Assembly: GCA_015680685.1 (NCBI GenBank)
Contig: MNCI01027046.1
Location: forward strand, 1,809,712 to 1,865,680
Direction of reading: 5' to 3'
From: Gnetum montanum
Lineage: Eukaryota; Streptophyta; Gnetopsida; Gnetales; Gnetaceae
Length of the DNA stretch: 55,969 bases
In this document: piece after piece, positions 32,405 to 44,725 of the stretch
How the letters are laid out: every line of letters begins with the position of its first letter
How positions within the stretch are numbered: position 1 is the stretch's first letter
Notes under the pieces: model-generated
The model's input: only the letters and a program-made list of their open reading frames with translations
Told to the model about the DNA's origin: nothing
Database searches by the model: none
Position numbers and translations under genes: made by a program

Positions 32405-33103
32405 TCATGCAATGGAACTAAAATTCTTAATAAATCTCCTATAGAAGCTAGCCAAACCAAGAAAAGATCTCACCTCTCTCACATTCTTAGGTGAAGGCCA
32501 TTCCTTAATTACCTTTATCTTACTTGGCTCCATCTTGACCTGGTTCTTGGAAACAACATGACCTAGGTAGACAATTTCTTTCTTTATGAAATGGCATTTC
32601 TTGAAATTAATCACCAAGTTCGCCTCTTGTAACTTGGAGCATATCATCCTCAAATGATGTACATGGTCCTCTTCCTTAGAACTATAAACAAGAATGTCAT
32701 CAAAGCAAACAATACAACATTTACTAATAATTTCCCTTAGGACTTCATGCATGAGCCTCATAAATGTGGCTAGAGTGTTGGTTAGCCCAAAAGGCATTAC
32801 TAACCACTCATACAAGCCATAAGATGTCTTAAAGGTTTTTTTTCATTCATCTCTTAGTCTAATCCTTATTTGGTGATAAGCACTTTTTAAATCAATTTTA
32901 GAAAAAATCTTAGCACTGGCAAGCACATCAAGAATGTCATCCATTCTAGGAATAAAAAATCCATACTTGATAGTAATCCTATTAACAACCCTAGAATCTA
33001 TGCACATCCTTAATTCATTGGTGTCCTTCTTCGGAACTAACACAACTAGGATAGCACAAGGAGAGATGGATTCCTTAATAAAAACCATTAAATAGTAAGT
33101 CAT
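32405..33103 (-). pseudogene. Reverse transcriptase of element D
   Basis: Two open segments. 32843-33103 has RMCIDSRVVNRITIKYGF, then IPRMDDILDVL and FSKIDLKSAYHQIRI. 32405-32815 begins YEWLVMPFGLTNTLATFM and holds the catalytic box as CFDDILVYS (usual YFDD, Tyr lost), then FKKCHFIKKEIVYLGHVV and FLGLASFYRRFI. A frame break separates the two at about 32830. Pattern is Ty3/gypsy, unlike the Athila/Tat type of B and C. I do not assign a clade firmly. Confidence 0.85.
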
Positions 33104-33966
33104 TTACTTGCTTTCTCAATTCTTCCCTTTTATTTGGATTCATGTAGTAGACTCTTTCATTTGGAATTGTAGCTCTTGGTATGAAGTTGATTTGATGTTG
33201 GATGGATCTCATTGGTGGAAGTCCTTCCAATTTTCCCTTGAAAACATCAATAAATTCCAATGTCAAAGGTTGCATTGCTAGAGGAAGTTCATTTGTATGC
33301 TCCTCTTCACTTGTTGCAAGTGTTGACATGATGACAAAACCATGTCCAACCTCTTCATGTGCTTGTAGATACCCTTGCTTACTAAGTAAGATCAATGAAG
33401 CATTAATTGGGACATTTTCCTTACATTGCTACCAAGTCAAAGGAATTATTTCATGTATTCCATCTTCCCTTGAAATAGACCAACTCTTACACCACTAAAA
33501 GAAGCCTTGTTGTCAAAGATCCAAGGTCTTCCCAAAATAACATCAACACAATCAATTGGAGGATGTCACAATGTACTTTGTCTTTAAAAGAACTAATTCT
33601 AAAAGACAAAATACACTTCTCCTTAACCTCTTAGAAATGATCCTTAGATAGCCAATGGACTCTAGAGGGCCTAGGATATGAAAATATCTTCAAACCTAGC
33701 TTAGAAGTAGCCTTTGAAGAAAGCACATTTCTTTGAGCTTCACTATCAATTAAAATGTGTATCCATTCACCACTATCTAGACACCTAGCTCTAATCCTAA
33801 AGAGCATCTTTCTTCTAGAATCTTCATTGGCATTAACATTTCCCATAATAGTGCAAGAATTAATTTCAATTATATTTTCAATCATTGATGCATGACGATT
33901 ACCTTCATTGGAGGATTCTTGCTTTTTCAAGATATGAAGTTTCTTGCTTTTGGAGGTCTTTGACAT
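33075..33966 (-). pseudogene. Protease and protease-RT linker of element D
   Basis: The segment 33631-33966 has WIHILIDSEAQRNVLSSK, the retropepsin active-site region, with Glu where the Gly of D-S-G should be. After a broken part, 33075-33395 gives a linker with LPPMRSIQHQINFIP and KREELRKQVNDLL leading into RT. Cleaves the polyprotein in active elements. Confidence 0.65.
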
Positions 33967-35127
33967 TTTGCACTCCCATTGTTTGTGTCCCTCTTCCTCA
34001 CAATTAAAGCAGTGAAGTTTGGATGCCTAGCCATTTCCTTAATCCTTTCCATTCTTGGAGTAGTCTTTCTTGGAATCTTGGCCTTTCTTGAACTTCTCTT
34101 GCTTCTTCTTTGTGTCTTCTTTGGCATTTTCCTTTTCCTTAGCTCTTTTCTTGCCTTTAGAAGCTTTGGAGTCCTTGCCTTTAGAAATTCTAGGACATCT
34201 ATTATATCCTTGGACTTTCTTCTTATCCTTAAGAGCCAATTCAAAAGCCTCATCCAATGTTTGAAGCTCATAGAAGGTTAGCTCTCGTTGATACCCCCTG
34301 TTAAGTCCTCCTTGAAAGTTAGATGCTTGTTCATAATCATCCTAATGAACTTTTGCAAGCTAGAAAGACTTACAAAAATCCATGTAGTAATCCTTCACAC
34401 TCTTATCACATTGCCTTAGGTACTTCAATTTTTGGAGGGCCTCTTGTCTATGATGAGTCTTCTCAAATTTTTGCTTGAATATGAACTGCATTAAAGACCA
34501 ATCCTTGATAGGAGTACCATTGTTCATCTTGTAAGAATGACTTAACATTTCCCACCATACAAGTGCTATGCCTTTCAATTTGGTTTTAGCAAAAGACACC
34601 TTTTGATAATTTTCCACATCTTTAAGTTCAAAGTACCTGTTAATCATTTTCAACCAAGAGAGAAAAGATTCTACTCCTTCCATGCCATTGAAGGATTTGA
34701 CTTCAACATGAGATATCCTTGAAGCATGTCTAAAAGCTTTTGCAAGAATTACTTTAATTCCTTCACCTTACTTCCTTTAAGGCTTAGAAGGAAGTTCCTT
34801 TTTTTCATTCCTAGGAAAAAAGAAATGTTGAGACTCATTTTCAATGCTAGGAGCATGAAGAAAAACATCATCTTAAGCTTCTCCTTCTCTAAAGTATTCA
34901 TCTTCAAAAGGAATATCATTTTCAAGGGATGGCATTGAGGAATGTCTTGAAGAAGGTCTTGGTGAAGAATTGCATGACTTGTATAATGGCTTTGATGCTT
35001 TTGGTGAAGTTGCATGTCTTTTGTTCTCTTCAAGTTTTTCAATTTTCTCAACAATGAGCTTGAGAGAATTTTCCATGTCATCCATGTTTCTTGACAAAGC
35101 TTGAACCATCTTCTTCTTTGGAGGCAT
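33967..35127 (-). pseudogene. gag of element D with CCHC zinc knuckle
   Basis: ATG at 35127 starts MPPKKKMVQALSRNMDDMEN with a short coiled coil. The capsid part (34360-34683) has FLSWLKMINRYFELKDV, KLKGIALVWWEML, FKQKFEKTHHRQEA and KSVKDYYMDF. A Lys-rich linker follows, then CFNCEEEGHKQWEC (33972-34014), a canonical CX2CX4HX4C knuckle that binds RNA. Frame changes occur at about 34870 and 34340. Confidence 0.8.
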
Positions 35128-35470
35128 GACAGAAATTGATCTAAAAGGAAATTTTCACAAAATTCTACAATGAAAGGTGAAATTTTCCAGATTTCTCAAG
35201 GAATGAGACAATAAATTCTTGGATCTTAAGAGAAATGAACATAAGATCTTCAAACCCTAGCTATTACAAGTCAATGAGTGGCCAATTCCATAATAATCTT
35301 CTAATTCTTGAAAGATATGACAAACTTAGGGATTAAAGGGAAATTTTAAAATCCTAGGATGAGTAGAACAAGTAGCAAGAGAGAATTCATCCAAGCTTAA
35401 GAATTTGGAGTGATTCTTTGCAATTGAAATGAGAATTATCCACTTGAATGTAATTGTCTTCAATTCCAAG

Positions 35471-35484
35471 CTGCTCTAATACCA
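35471..35484 (-). other. Primer binding site, initiator-Met tRNA type (element D)
   Basis: Minus strand TGGTATTAGAGCAG is close to the usual plant iMet site (TGGTATCAGAGC), three bases from the 5' LTR end. Confidence 0.85.
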
Positions 35485-35487
35485 ATC

Positions 35488-36269
35488 TGATGAGGAGCTC
35501 CCATGGATTCCATAATCCAAGCTCTCTCGAAGTCACAAAATAGAAAATTTGAATAAGAAAAGGAAAATGAAAGCTTTAGTCTTGCACAAATGAAGAATTT
35601 ACATATGAAAGGAAGCACAGGACAAACAAGAGATTCAATTCAACTCTCACACACTCAATTAAAGCAATAACACACATAAAAGGATGATCATCAAGGCATC
35701 TTTCCATGACTCTATCTCTCTCTACTCTTCTCTCACTCACCTCTCTTTTCCTAAAATTTCTTTTGACTCTTTTCAGACTCTTTTCTTCAAATTGAAGGCT
35801 TAATGAGTCAATTTATATCTTTTCCCCCTATCTCTTCATCTTCCCTCCAATTTATCATTCAATTTAATATCTATTAAAATCCATGGAAGACATCTACGAG
35901 AAATAGGAGACGTCTTTCTCGAGTGCAGAGGTCTCAAAGTAGATGTCTTCAAATCATGTGGGATGTCTTAGCAAAGACATCTACAACATAGATGGGATGT
36001 CTCACATGCAAATGGGATGTCTCCTTTACAAGGCCAAAATACAAAGATGCTGTTTTGAGGCTTGGAATCTCTAAACATCTCCAAACACATCTCCATAGCC
36101 CCTAGAACACCCTAAAGTCATCAAAATAGACCAAAACACTCCCAAACATGTCAAAATACCATGAGATCATCATCAACAAAACGACAATTAAAGGTAAACA
36201 CAACAACATACAAACATTTATGCACAAACATATTGAGGTTTAGACATGGGCTGGGTGATGTCCTCATTA
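35488..36269 (-). mobile_element. 5' LTR of element D (782 bp)
   Basis: Starts TGATGAGGAGC and ends CCTCATTA. Collinear with 29623-30400, including the GACRTCT repeats (35885-36030), with moderate divergence by eye. Confidence 0.92.
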
Positions 36270-36274
36270 GGCTA

Positions 36275-36930
36275 TCTTCTAGAATGCACTATCTAACTAG
36301 TTCATTATCACATATCTTGTAAAGATTCCCATTAGTTTCCATGTATCATTTAACTTTGTGGAGGAACTATTCCTTTTGTTTCCTATTCCACTCAACAGGA
36401 AGCTTTTATGTAGTGATATAAGTCATTTAATTAGTAATCCATGACTTTTTTATTGAATTGACAACCATTGTTGTTTTTGTAAACAAATTTTCATTGGAAA
36501 ACTGGTCTGATGATGATTCATCCTGTTCCTACAGTTCCAATCTTAGTCTTGACAAATGATTGGTTACAACATTTTCAATTTCTTTCTTGTCAATCATTGT
36601 GATGCCAAATTCCTATAGTATCATGAGCCATCATATCACCTTTGGATTAACCACTAGTTTATTCATTAAAAACCTAATGGCACTATGATCTGTGTGGATG
36701 TAAATAGGATACCTGAGCACATAATGTCTAAATTTTTCAAGCATGTACATCATAATCTTAAGCTCCTTTTCTATAGTGGTGTAGTTGAGTGGTGCTCCAA
36801 TGATGCTTTGATTGACATAGTGTATGTAATATGGTCTCTTTTGATCATCAAGTTGAGTTAGTACTACTCCCAATGCATAGTTAGAAGCATCTATCATAAT
36901 GTGGAAGGCCTTAGAACAATCTGGAGCTCG
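36275..36930 (-). pseudogene. RNase H of element C
   Basis: The open frame 36631-36897 reads MIDASNYALGVVLTQL, NYTTIEKELKIMMYMLEKF and YIHTDHSAIRFLMNKL. It keeps the catalytic Asp, Glu and Asp of the gypsy RNase H. The sequence to its left, toward element D, is the degenerate RNase H end and integrase zinc region. Resembles the RNase H of B. Confidence 0.75.
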
Positions 36931-37881
36931 AAGGATTGGTGTTTCAATTAGCTTTTATTTTAAAGTCTTGAATGCCTTATCATAGTATTCTGTCCATTGG
37001 AATGGTCCATCTTTCTTTATTAGTTCTACTAGCGGCTTTGCTATCTTTGAAAAATTTTCAATGGATCTTCTATAATATTCAATATGGTCAAGGAATGATC
37101 TGACATTCATAACAGGCTATGACCTTTAGGTGATATTTTGAATGGCTCATATTTTATCAAGATCTACCTCTATTTCATTTTGAGATACTTGATGTCCCAG
37201 AACAATACCATCTTGAACCACTATATGGCATTTTTGCCAATTGAGCTTTAAATTAGTTTCAACACATCTTTTTAAACCCTTCTCTAATCAGTCCAATGCT
37301 TGTTTAAAGTCTAGCACATAAGTGAAAAAATCATTCATGAATACCTCTACTTCATTACCAATCTAATTTTGGAAGATGCTCAGTACTAGTCTTTGGAAAG
37401 TAGCAGGAGCATTACACAAGCTAAAAGGCATATGCTTGTAGGCAAATGTTCCTAATGGACTAGTGAATGTGATCTTCTCTTGATCCTCTAGTGCAATGCA
37501 GATCTAATTATACTTGATGTACCCATCGAGGAAACTGTAGTATTGGTGTCTTACAATGGTGTTGAAGACCTGGTTAACAAATGGTAAAGGAAAGTGATTC
37601 TTGAATGTGGTTGAATTCAACAACTAGAACTTAGTGCAAGCCCTTCACTTGCCATCTTTTTTTAGGCCAATGACTAAGGAACTGATCCATTCACTATCTA
37701 CTATTGGATAGATGAATCCTACTTTTAATAGTTTCTTCAATTCTTGGTTTACCACTTCTTTGAATTTAGGATTCAATCATCTTTAAGGCTAGCGGTGTAT
37801 TTGATAACTAGATTTGTATAAATTCGATGTTGACATATGCGTCGATCAATACTTGTTATTTCATCGTGGGACCATACAAAT
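36931..37881 (-). pseudogene. Reverse transcriptase of element C
   Basis: Minus-strand segments in order from the right: YYSFLDGY, ALEDQEKITFTSPLGTFAYK, MPFSLCNAPATFQRLVL. Then comes the catalytic box as VFMNDFF (about 37331-37342), in which the first Asp of the MDD motif is Asn, then LNWQKCHIVVQDGIVLGHQ and FSKIAKPLVELIKKDGPF. This is Athila/Tat-type RT. It has numerous stops and is interrupted at 37881 by element A. Confidence 0.75.
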
Positions 37882-38729
37882 TGATGAGTGGTGGGTACCC
37901 CCTATGTCCAACCATATGAATTACAAGCATTCACGCATGATCTAGTCGAATTCTGTGGATGGGACTGGTTGTGCATCTAAATTGTTAAGCATTGATTGTA
38001 GTTCATTGTCTTTCTGCTTAGACTACTAGTAGCTTTGTCACGTATGGTTTAGTCTAGAGTGAGGCATATGATTCTTAATCTTGTTTTGGCCTCATGCTAC
38101 TCCTAACGATTTAATCTAATTAACAACATAAAGATAAAGTTTAAATTAGCCTATGGATAATGTGTGTTGGTTTCCAACTTATCATACATGTCCTGAACCC
38201 ACGTATCCACAACTAGGATTACCAAGTGCTATGCTACTGGATGAACCAATCAATAACTCTATTGGGATTACCAAGTGAATATGTGTTTACGCTCGAAACT
38301 GGTTGTGCTCGTGCTACCAATTCATTAACATGCATGGAAATGTAAATATTAACTAAGTACATGAAACATAAATTGCATGGAAAGTAAATTAAATCTAAAT
38401 AAAAGTGCTCCAATGAATACGAATCAATCTCGATCTTATTGTCATTCATGAAATGTGTCCAAGTACATTGCCACTTGAATAAGACAATGTACAACTAACT
38501 TAGATCCATACTACAGGCACTCATTGACTGTTCTTTAAGACTATAGAATAAAACTGTAAGAGTTCAGCTACTTTATTGACCAAATAATGCTAATATACAG
38601 TGGGAGCATGTGTATTTATAGACTTTATTATGGAGCTATGTCAACAGTCCCTCATAAACATAACAAATGCTACATCGATGTAGCCCCATCGACAGGGTCC
38701 CGTCGACTTGACACTTTGACACTTCATCA
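37882..38729 (-). mobile_element. 3' LTR of element A (848 bp)
   Basis: TGATGAGTGGTGGG...ACTTCATCA, then the polypurine tract (38730-38739). U3 on the minus strand has GTCGACGGGAC and the perfect palindrome GCTACATCGATGTAGC (38670-38685), upstream of the TATA-like box near 38613-38620. Confidence 0.9.
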
Positions 38730-40091
38730 TACCCCCACGACTAAATAAAAACTCATCCTCGAGTTCCTTTACAAAATTGGAAAGGTATGGGATTATTGAC
38801 TAATACTTGACATAACAAAACTGAGTGCTGCATTACAAAAATTTATTCTAGTGGATGCATACAAAATGATAGAGTGACAAAGAGACTGGATAGACATTGA
38901 AGATTACAAAATTTACAAAGGTATTTAAAAATCCACTAAAAATGATTCTTCTTGTTGCCAATAGTGGTGGCAAACTTTCAACCTTGATTGTTATGTTAAT
39001 GCTTCTCTGGCTATGTATAACATTCTTAAATGATGAACTGAAGTTTCTTTTCATTATCCCATGGATCTAGCAAACATGTGATGCTTGAGTTGCTATCTTG
39101 TATGTGCTATGATTTGTCCATGGACATATCTTCCATTGTTCCCCTCTTAGCTTGATTTTCGTGCCTGGCAAAAGACCTTCTTCTTAGGCGTTTCTTTTAG
39201 CATCACTTATAGGCACTAAAAAAATCAACATTAGTTTTGTTAAATTTTCCTTAATAATTAACCCTTTTTAGATCCCTTAGTTTGTGTTTAAGCATAATGT
39301 GATGATAGCATACTATGCCCAAGGCTATGAAGTAACTAAAATCATCAAGCTATTCACATTATTTTAATCAATTACTATTAGTTACCATGATGTTCAAAAA
39401 TAGGATGTTAGAAAAATTTCAAAGCGGACATCCCTAACCCTCATGACTAATAAGTGTAACTGTGGAGACACATAAGTTTTCGAACAATTAAAAACAAAGA
39501 TGTGAAGGTTACTTCAAAGCCATGATCAACAAAAGTTATGCAAGTAGATCCTCCCCAAACTAGGCTCTTACCATAATGCCCTTACATAACCACTTCTACA
39601 GATGTTCATGGGCACCCAAGAAGTTAAATGTAGACCATGCCTTTGCTCCAAACAACACACAACTGCCATGCTTGGGATGTTGCACTATACTACACAAAAC
39701 CAAAAGGCTCATAATCACATGCAGTAGTAAGGTGAATAATGGGATGAGATGGGATTGCAAAGGTTGGGATGTAAGGTACTTGATCATGTCCACAATAAGA
39801 TCTTATGAAAAATATGATTAAAATGATTAGCATGCCTATCCATCCAAGTTGAAACCAAGTCCATACCATGAACAGTGACCTCACATTGATGTGTTCCATC
39901 CTGCCAACCACCATGAGTCCACAACCATCTCAAAGAACAATCATCACTCCAAAAAGAGAAAAAAAGCGAAGACGAAAGGAAGGGCCTTAGTTAGAGGGGC
40001 ACCTTCAGACATGGGTAACATGTCTTTCAAGCCCCATAATTAGTGCTTGTAGCCCATTATTATGTCTAAGTGGTGTGCTTTGAATTCTCAT

Positions 40092-40142
<51 letters not shown>

Positions 40143-40790
40143 ATTTTGTTTTTATTTTCTTTTTTCTTTCTTTTTAGATGGCAACCACACCATGCAAAGA
40201 CAAAGCTTCCTTTTTATTTGTCTACGAAGGAGTGATGATATGTTCCAAGAGGAGTCATAAACCACACAAAGGAAGAAAAGAAGAAAATCCAACAAGTCCC
40301 CTTGAGGTCACACCCTTACCATTCCTACTAGGTCATTTTCTCTTTCTTCAAGGTAAAATGAGCATTGATTAATTTTAGTTTCATGAAAGAAAAATTAAAT
40401 TGTTTTCATGAAAAATACTTTTTATTCAGAGAACTGGAGGGATGGACGAGGTGCTCTCACTGCTTTACACAATTACTTACCCAATCATCTCAATAGCATA
40501 GAACAAAAACCCAACCCATAGTGTTGACTTTTGCATCATGACTTGGCAATATTATTGACAGAAACATAAAAGACATTCATAAAAATAAAAAAAATGACTT
40601 AGGAAAGGAGAAGATTATAAATAGAAGAAAAGAAAAATATTAAGAAATCGAAAACATATGAAAAATTAGAAAATTTTGGAAGAAATAGGAAAACGATAAA
40701 AAATTGTAAGACCAAAAAGATGAAAAGTACTTATTAGTTCTTGAACCAGGATGGAACATATCCTCCATGACTAATCTTATAGCTGCACAT
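38730..40790 (-). mobile_element. Noncoding 3' internal region of element A
   Basis: Contains the family's conserved blocks in the same order as G and B (CCCTCATGACTAATAAG near 39430, GCAAGTAGATCCTCCCCAA near 39538, CAGACATGGGTAACATG near 40003, ACCACACCATGCAAAGAC near 40184). A small segment (38930-39000) may be a relic of the extra ORF end. No intact gene. Confidence 0.65.
40096..40140. repeat. (CT)n microsatellite
   Basis: About 22 uninterrupted CT units within the 3' region of element A, at the place where relatives only have a T-rich run. Confidence 0.97.
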
Positions 40791-41470
40791 TCAAGAGATA
40801 AACCACACAATCCCTTGGTTATACACCACTAGTTTGCCATCTATCACCATTATTGATTTAATTAATTGCATGGTAGCACATCTAACATTGGTCATAGTCT
40901 CATTTGGATAATTCAAAAACATATCTTCATCTGGACTTAAAGGGATTTCCATTTTTGGAGGTTCGGATGTGTTTGCTTCTTCTTCTTGATTTTCTATTTT
41001 AATTTCCAGGTCTTCGTGTTTAATATCCTCTTCTAGTGTATAATCAAAGTGTAAGATACATGTGTCTAAGTCCTCTGTTTGGTCTATTTTCTTAAGTCTA
41101 AAACTAATAAGTAGATCAATTACCTCCATCCATCTTTAAAACAATCTTATGTTCTCATTTTCAAGCCACTTGGTGTCTTCTAGTTTAGTGGCTACTACAT
41201 AGATTAGCTTTTGCTCACACACGTACTCTTGAACTTTCTTGTGGGGAATGTTAATATTTTTAATTTTCAACCCACAACTACATCCTTTACTATTAGTAGT
41301 GAGCATAGATTCTTTTGTCTCTCCATAGCGATAGGTTCATCGTTTCTATCAGGTATTAGAGCAATGATGGATGTTGGTCTTTGCGTATGATTGGAGGACA
41401 TTGGTTGTGAAAGGAAGGGTGTTGTACTCGATTGACATTGTGTTGTCTCTCCTTCTTCTTTTGCCACATG
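40791..41470 (-). pseudogene. Post-gag coding relic of element A
   Basis: A short open frame (40791-41129) contains an acidic stretch with EEDIKHEDLEIKIENQEEE and the end NVRCATMQLIKSIMVIDGKL. Upstream, YVVATKLEDTKWLENEN resembles the linker after protease in C and G (YVAATKQE). The protease itself is not seen here, so an internal deletion may have joined gag to this linker. I recognise no family for the acidic part. Confidence 0.4.
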
Positions 41471-42544
41471 CTTGATTAGCTTTTGGATTTGATGGGTTCC
41501 TAGTTCATATAATTGACCTTAAGCATACATCCCAAGGATCTCTCTCATTTGACTATGAAGCTCATTTATGATGTGGAAAAGTTACTCTTCTTGAGAGAAA
41601 CCATGGTCTTGACATTTAGTTAGTAGAGAATAGTATCTATCTAGGGTCATATTCAAGGGTTCATGTTATTCTTGTTTCCATCCTTGGATTCGTTTCCTTA
41701 GGTTAGACAACCTCACATAGGTTTGGTATTTCTCATTGAAGAGATCTAGCATTGTGGACAACCAATGGATTGAATTTGGTTTCAATGATCTATACCACAC
41801 TTCGGCTTTGTCTATTAGTGTCCTAGGAAAGAGCTTAAGCTTTTGCCATCCACTTTCAATGTTTTGTAAGACGTAGGCATCATCAAAGGCTTGAAAATGA
41901 TGTTATGGATCAGAATCATAGCCTCCTGCAAATTTAGGAATGTTATTCATGTTAAGCATTTTGATGTGGCTTCCTTGCGATGCTTGTGGGGTATTTTGAC
42001 TACCTCTGTGATCTGTGTCATGCTCTTAGTGGCCAACAAGGGTTCACCGTCATCAGACATGTCATGGTGAAACTTTCTATTTCTATTTGTCTAATTGTAA
42101 TAGTTTTATCTATGCTCATTTTAATGTCTTTGATTTTGTCCTTGGTTTTGATTTTTATTTTTATTTCGATCCCATAGTAGATATTTATCTCTATACCTAC
42201 GTTCATCTTCATCAGAACTAAACATTGAAGAGGAAGAGGAAGATGAGGAACTAGGAGAGATACCATGGCTTCTATATTATTCCCCATGGTCCCTTGATTT
42301 ATCTTTTCTAGGTTTTGAGAAGGTCCTAGACCTTGAGGCCTCCCCTGGTCTATGACATACTTCATCTTCTCTAGGATTGTCTACCTTAGGTGAATGTAGT
42401 CCTTGAGCATAGTTAGGATGCTCATGAACAAATGAAACCCCTACATAAGGTTGGTCACTCCAATTTTCTTCAATATATATCTCATTAGTTCTCCGATGAA
42501 TGTTCTCTCCATACAATGCATTATCACTTCCTTGTACAAGAGAC
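41470..42544 (-). pseudogene. gag of element A
   Basis: ATG at about 42546 starts MSLVQGSDNALYGENIHRRT, close to the N-terminus of the El-1 gag. A Ser/Arg-rich linker follows, then GEPLLATKSMTQITEVVKIP and the capsid region in broken frames with IQSIG-like, KYQT-like and SLGCM-like remnants. Many stops. The first 50 residues include the WSDQPYVGVSFVHEH piece (in El-1 WSTQPEVGVSYKHE). Confidence 0.7.
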
Positions 42545-42620
42545 ATTTTTGCTAGTTAATGATGTGTGTAACTTAATATTTTCTGAAAGATAAATTGTTA
42601 ATGCATTTACAATAATGTAT

Positions 42621-43454
42621 TGATGAGTGGCGAAGTACCCCTATGCCCAACCATACAAATCACTAAAGCGTTTACGCATGATCCGATCGAATTCCTTTGA
42701 CCTATAGTTCTCTAGTACAATAGTTCCTCTAGGAAGTGAAATGGGTGTTAAGAACATTCATTGTCTTCCCAACTACACTTGTGAGGCTCAAGGGTACGGT
42801 TTAAGTGTAACTGAGGTACATGATTTTTATCATTTTATGTTTTATAAATGTAATCGCCTACAACAAGAACGAAGAGTAGAGTAACTAAAAATCTAATTCA
42901 TTTATTGCCTATCTAGCCTAACACAAGTAACCATCCCACTTTCCTGGACACATCTTGAACACATATAGCACTGCTAGGCTACCAAACGTTAAGTGTTGCT
43001 GGGTTACCAAGTATTATATATATGCTCGAAGTGGTTATGCTCACGTTCATTAACAACTAGAAATAAATTGCTTAATTTAAATGCATTAAAGTAAAGTGCA
43101 TAAAAGTAAAGTGTAATAAACAAAATATTAATCTATTCTTAGTAATGCAAGGATTATCAAAAGAGTTCATTTTATTCCCATCACACTACTGAGCTTAGGT
43201 ACATCAATGCTCAAATAAAGAACCATACACACTTAGACTCCTTTTGTGAGCACTCAGAAAATATTTTAACTCTTGGAGAAAATGAACTACAAGAGCTTTG
43301 CTACTCTAACTGAAAACCAAAAGCTAATGCCAAATTAGGAGCCCATGCACTATATTTATAGGCCAGCGTATACCCCCCAACATCGAATACCCAACGTTGT
43401 GGCTCCAACGTCAGATACCTGACATTGGAGTATGACAAAAAATGTGTTTAATCA
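42621..43454 (-). mobile_element. 3' LTR of element B (834 bp)
   Basis: TGATGAGTGGCG...TTTAATCA, then the tract TATCCCCATG. U3 has (C)CAACGTCAGATACCTGAC-type dyads (43380-43428) in place of the GCGATATCGC blocks of G and El-1. Confidence 0.9.
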
Positions 43455-44725
43455 TATCCCCATGACTAAATGAAAACTCGTCCTCAAGTGAAAAAGAGGA
43501 GGAACAAGTTCTTTACGAAATATTGGATAGGTATGCAATTGTTAACTAACATACAAACTGACTCAAATGGAACAGATAGACTCTGAGTGTCCAAGTGTAC
43601 AGAGTTACAACTTTTTACAAAATTGGGTGTTTATGATAAGAGAGGTGAACTCCTTGAATAACATTGACATCCAACACCTCTTTGTAGCAAAAGAATGAAA
43701 GAGAAAATCCAATGATCATGAATCGTACTTATTGTGTGGTACTACTACATCATCCTTGGTAAAGATAGTCCCACTTCCAGTTCATGCTTTCCACTATGAT
43801 TACAACAAAATCATGAATTAGTATACAATGTGTAACACATAATTGTTAAATGCCTTGTCTCATCTATGGTTACACTCAGTTAGGTTGTGATTGTGGTAGA
43901 TTGATTTCTTTAGTAGTGTTAGTAGGAAGGCTAACAAATAGTGTAAAATAGATAAGTGGGCCATGAAATTTGGAAAAGTTATTTGAAGAGGGTCTAAGAA
44001 TTCACAACAAATAAAAAAGAAAGTTCACTAAAAAATGTTGTGAAAATGTACACAATTTGATGTCATTGATGGGGTAAACAAAAAGGATTTGATTGTAAAA
44101 GTGTTTAAGGATAAAGAACTTAACTAACCCAACCAAGAGATATGCAAGTGGATCCTCCCCAAAGCAAGCACAAGCCTCTTATACCCTTGCATAACTTCAA
44201 ACCAAAGAGTTCGTGGGCTCTATGGATGATTAATGGTTATGGAAGGTTAAGTATACAAACCTGGAAGAAACTAACTAAGAATTTCGATACATCAAACCAG
44301 GACATCGAACAAGAACATGAAACCAGCAATGAGGTGAGACATAGAAAGTATAGATGAACGAGAGATAGAGTGGAATGGAGTTCCTAGTTACGGTCACATG
44401 AAGTCGCTTGTGGATTTTGTGTTTAAATGACTTCATAGGATCCATCCTTAGTCCAGACCAAAACCAACCACGTTTAGTGACTTCACATCAACATTCTAAG
44501 ACCAGTTCATTTTCTGAGACACAAGAGTGCTCCTAGAGAACAACCACCGTTCCTTATTAGAGAAGAAAAGAGAAGTAGAAAATAAAGAAGGGTCTTAGTT
44601 AGAGGGGACTAGTCCCATAACCAGTGCTTGTAGCCCATTTATTTTGTCTAAGAGGTGTGCTTTGAATTCCCATTATTTTTTTAAATGAAAATCACACCAT
44701 GCAAAGACATATACATTTATTTTGT
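43455..44725 (-). mobile_element. Noncoding 3' internal region of element B
   Basis: Polypurine tract at 43455-43464, then the same noncoding blocks as in A and G (GCAAGTGGATCCTCCCC near 44145, CAGTGCTTGTAGCCC near 44620, ATCACACCATGCAAAGAC near 44692). No extra ORF like that of C is visible. Confidence 0.65.

Larger units (their letters stand above)
29623..36269 (-). mobile_element. Element D: complete Ty3/gypsy retrotransposon, 6.6 kb
   Basis: LTRs at 29623-30400 and 35488-36269. Flanks GGCTC (29618-29622) and GGCTA (36270-36274) are a 5-bp duplication with one change. On the minus strand the order is primer site, gag with zinc knuckle, protease, RT, RNase H, integrase, the order of the gypsy group. 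It differs from the other elements in primer (initiator Met), polypurine tract and RT sequence. All domains are recognisable but interrupted by stops and frameshifts. It lies within the integrase-RNase H junction of element C. Confidence 0.92.

Noticed and set aside
33979-34281. Plus-strand hydrophobic frames that look like membrane proteins
   Set aside because: They are the reverse complement of the Lys-rich gag linker of element D.
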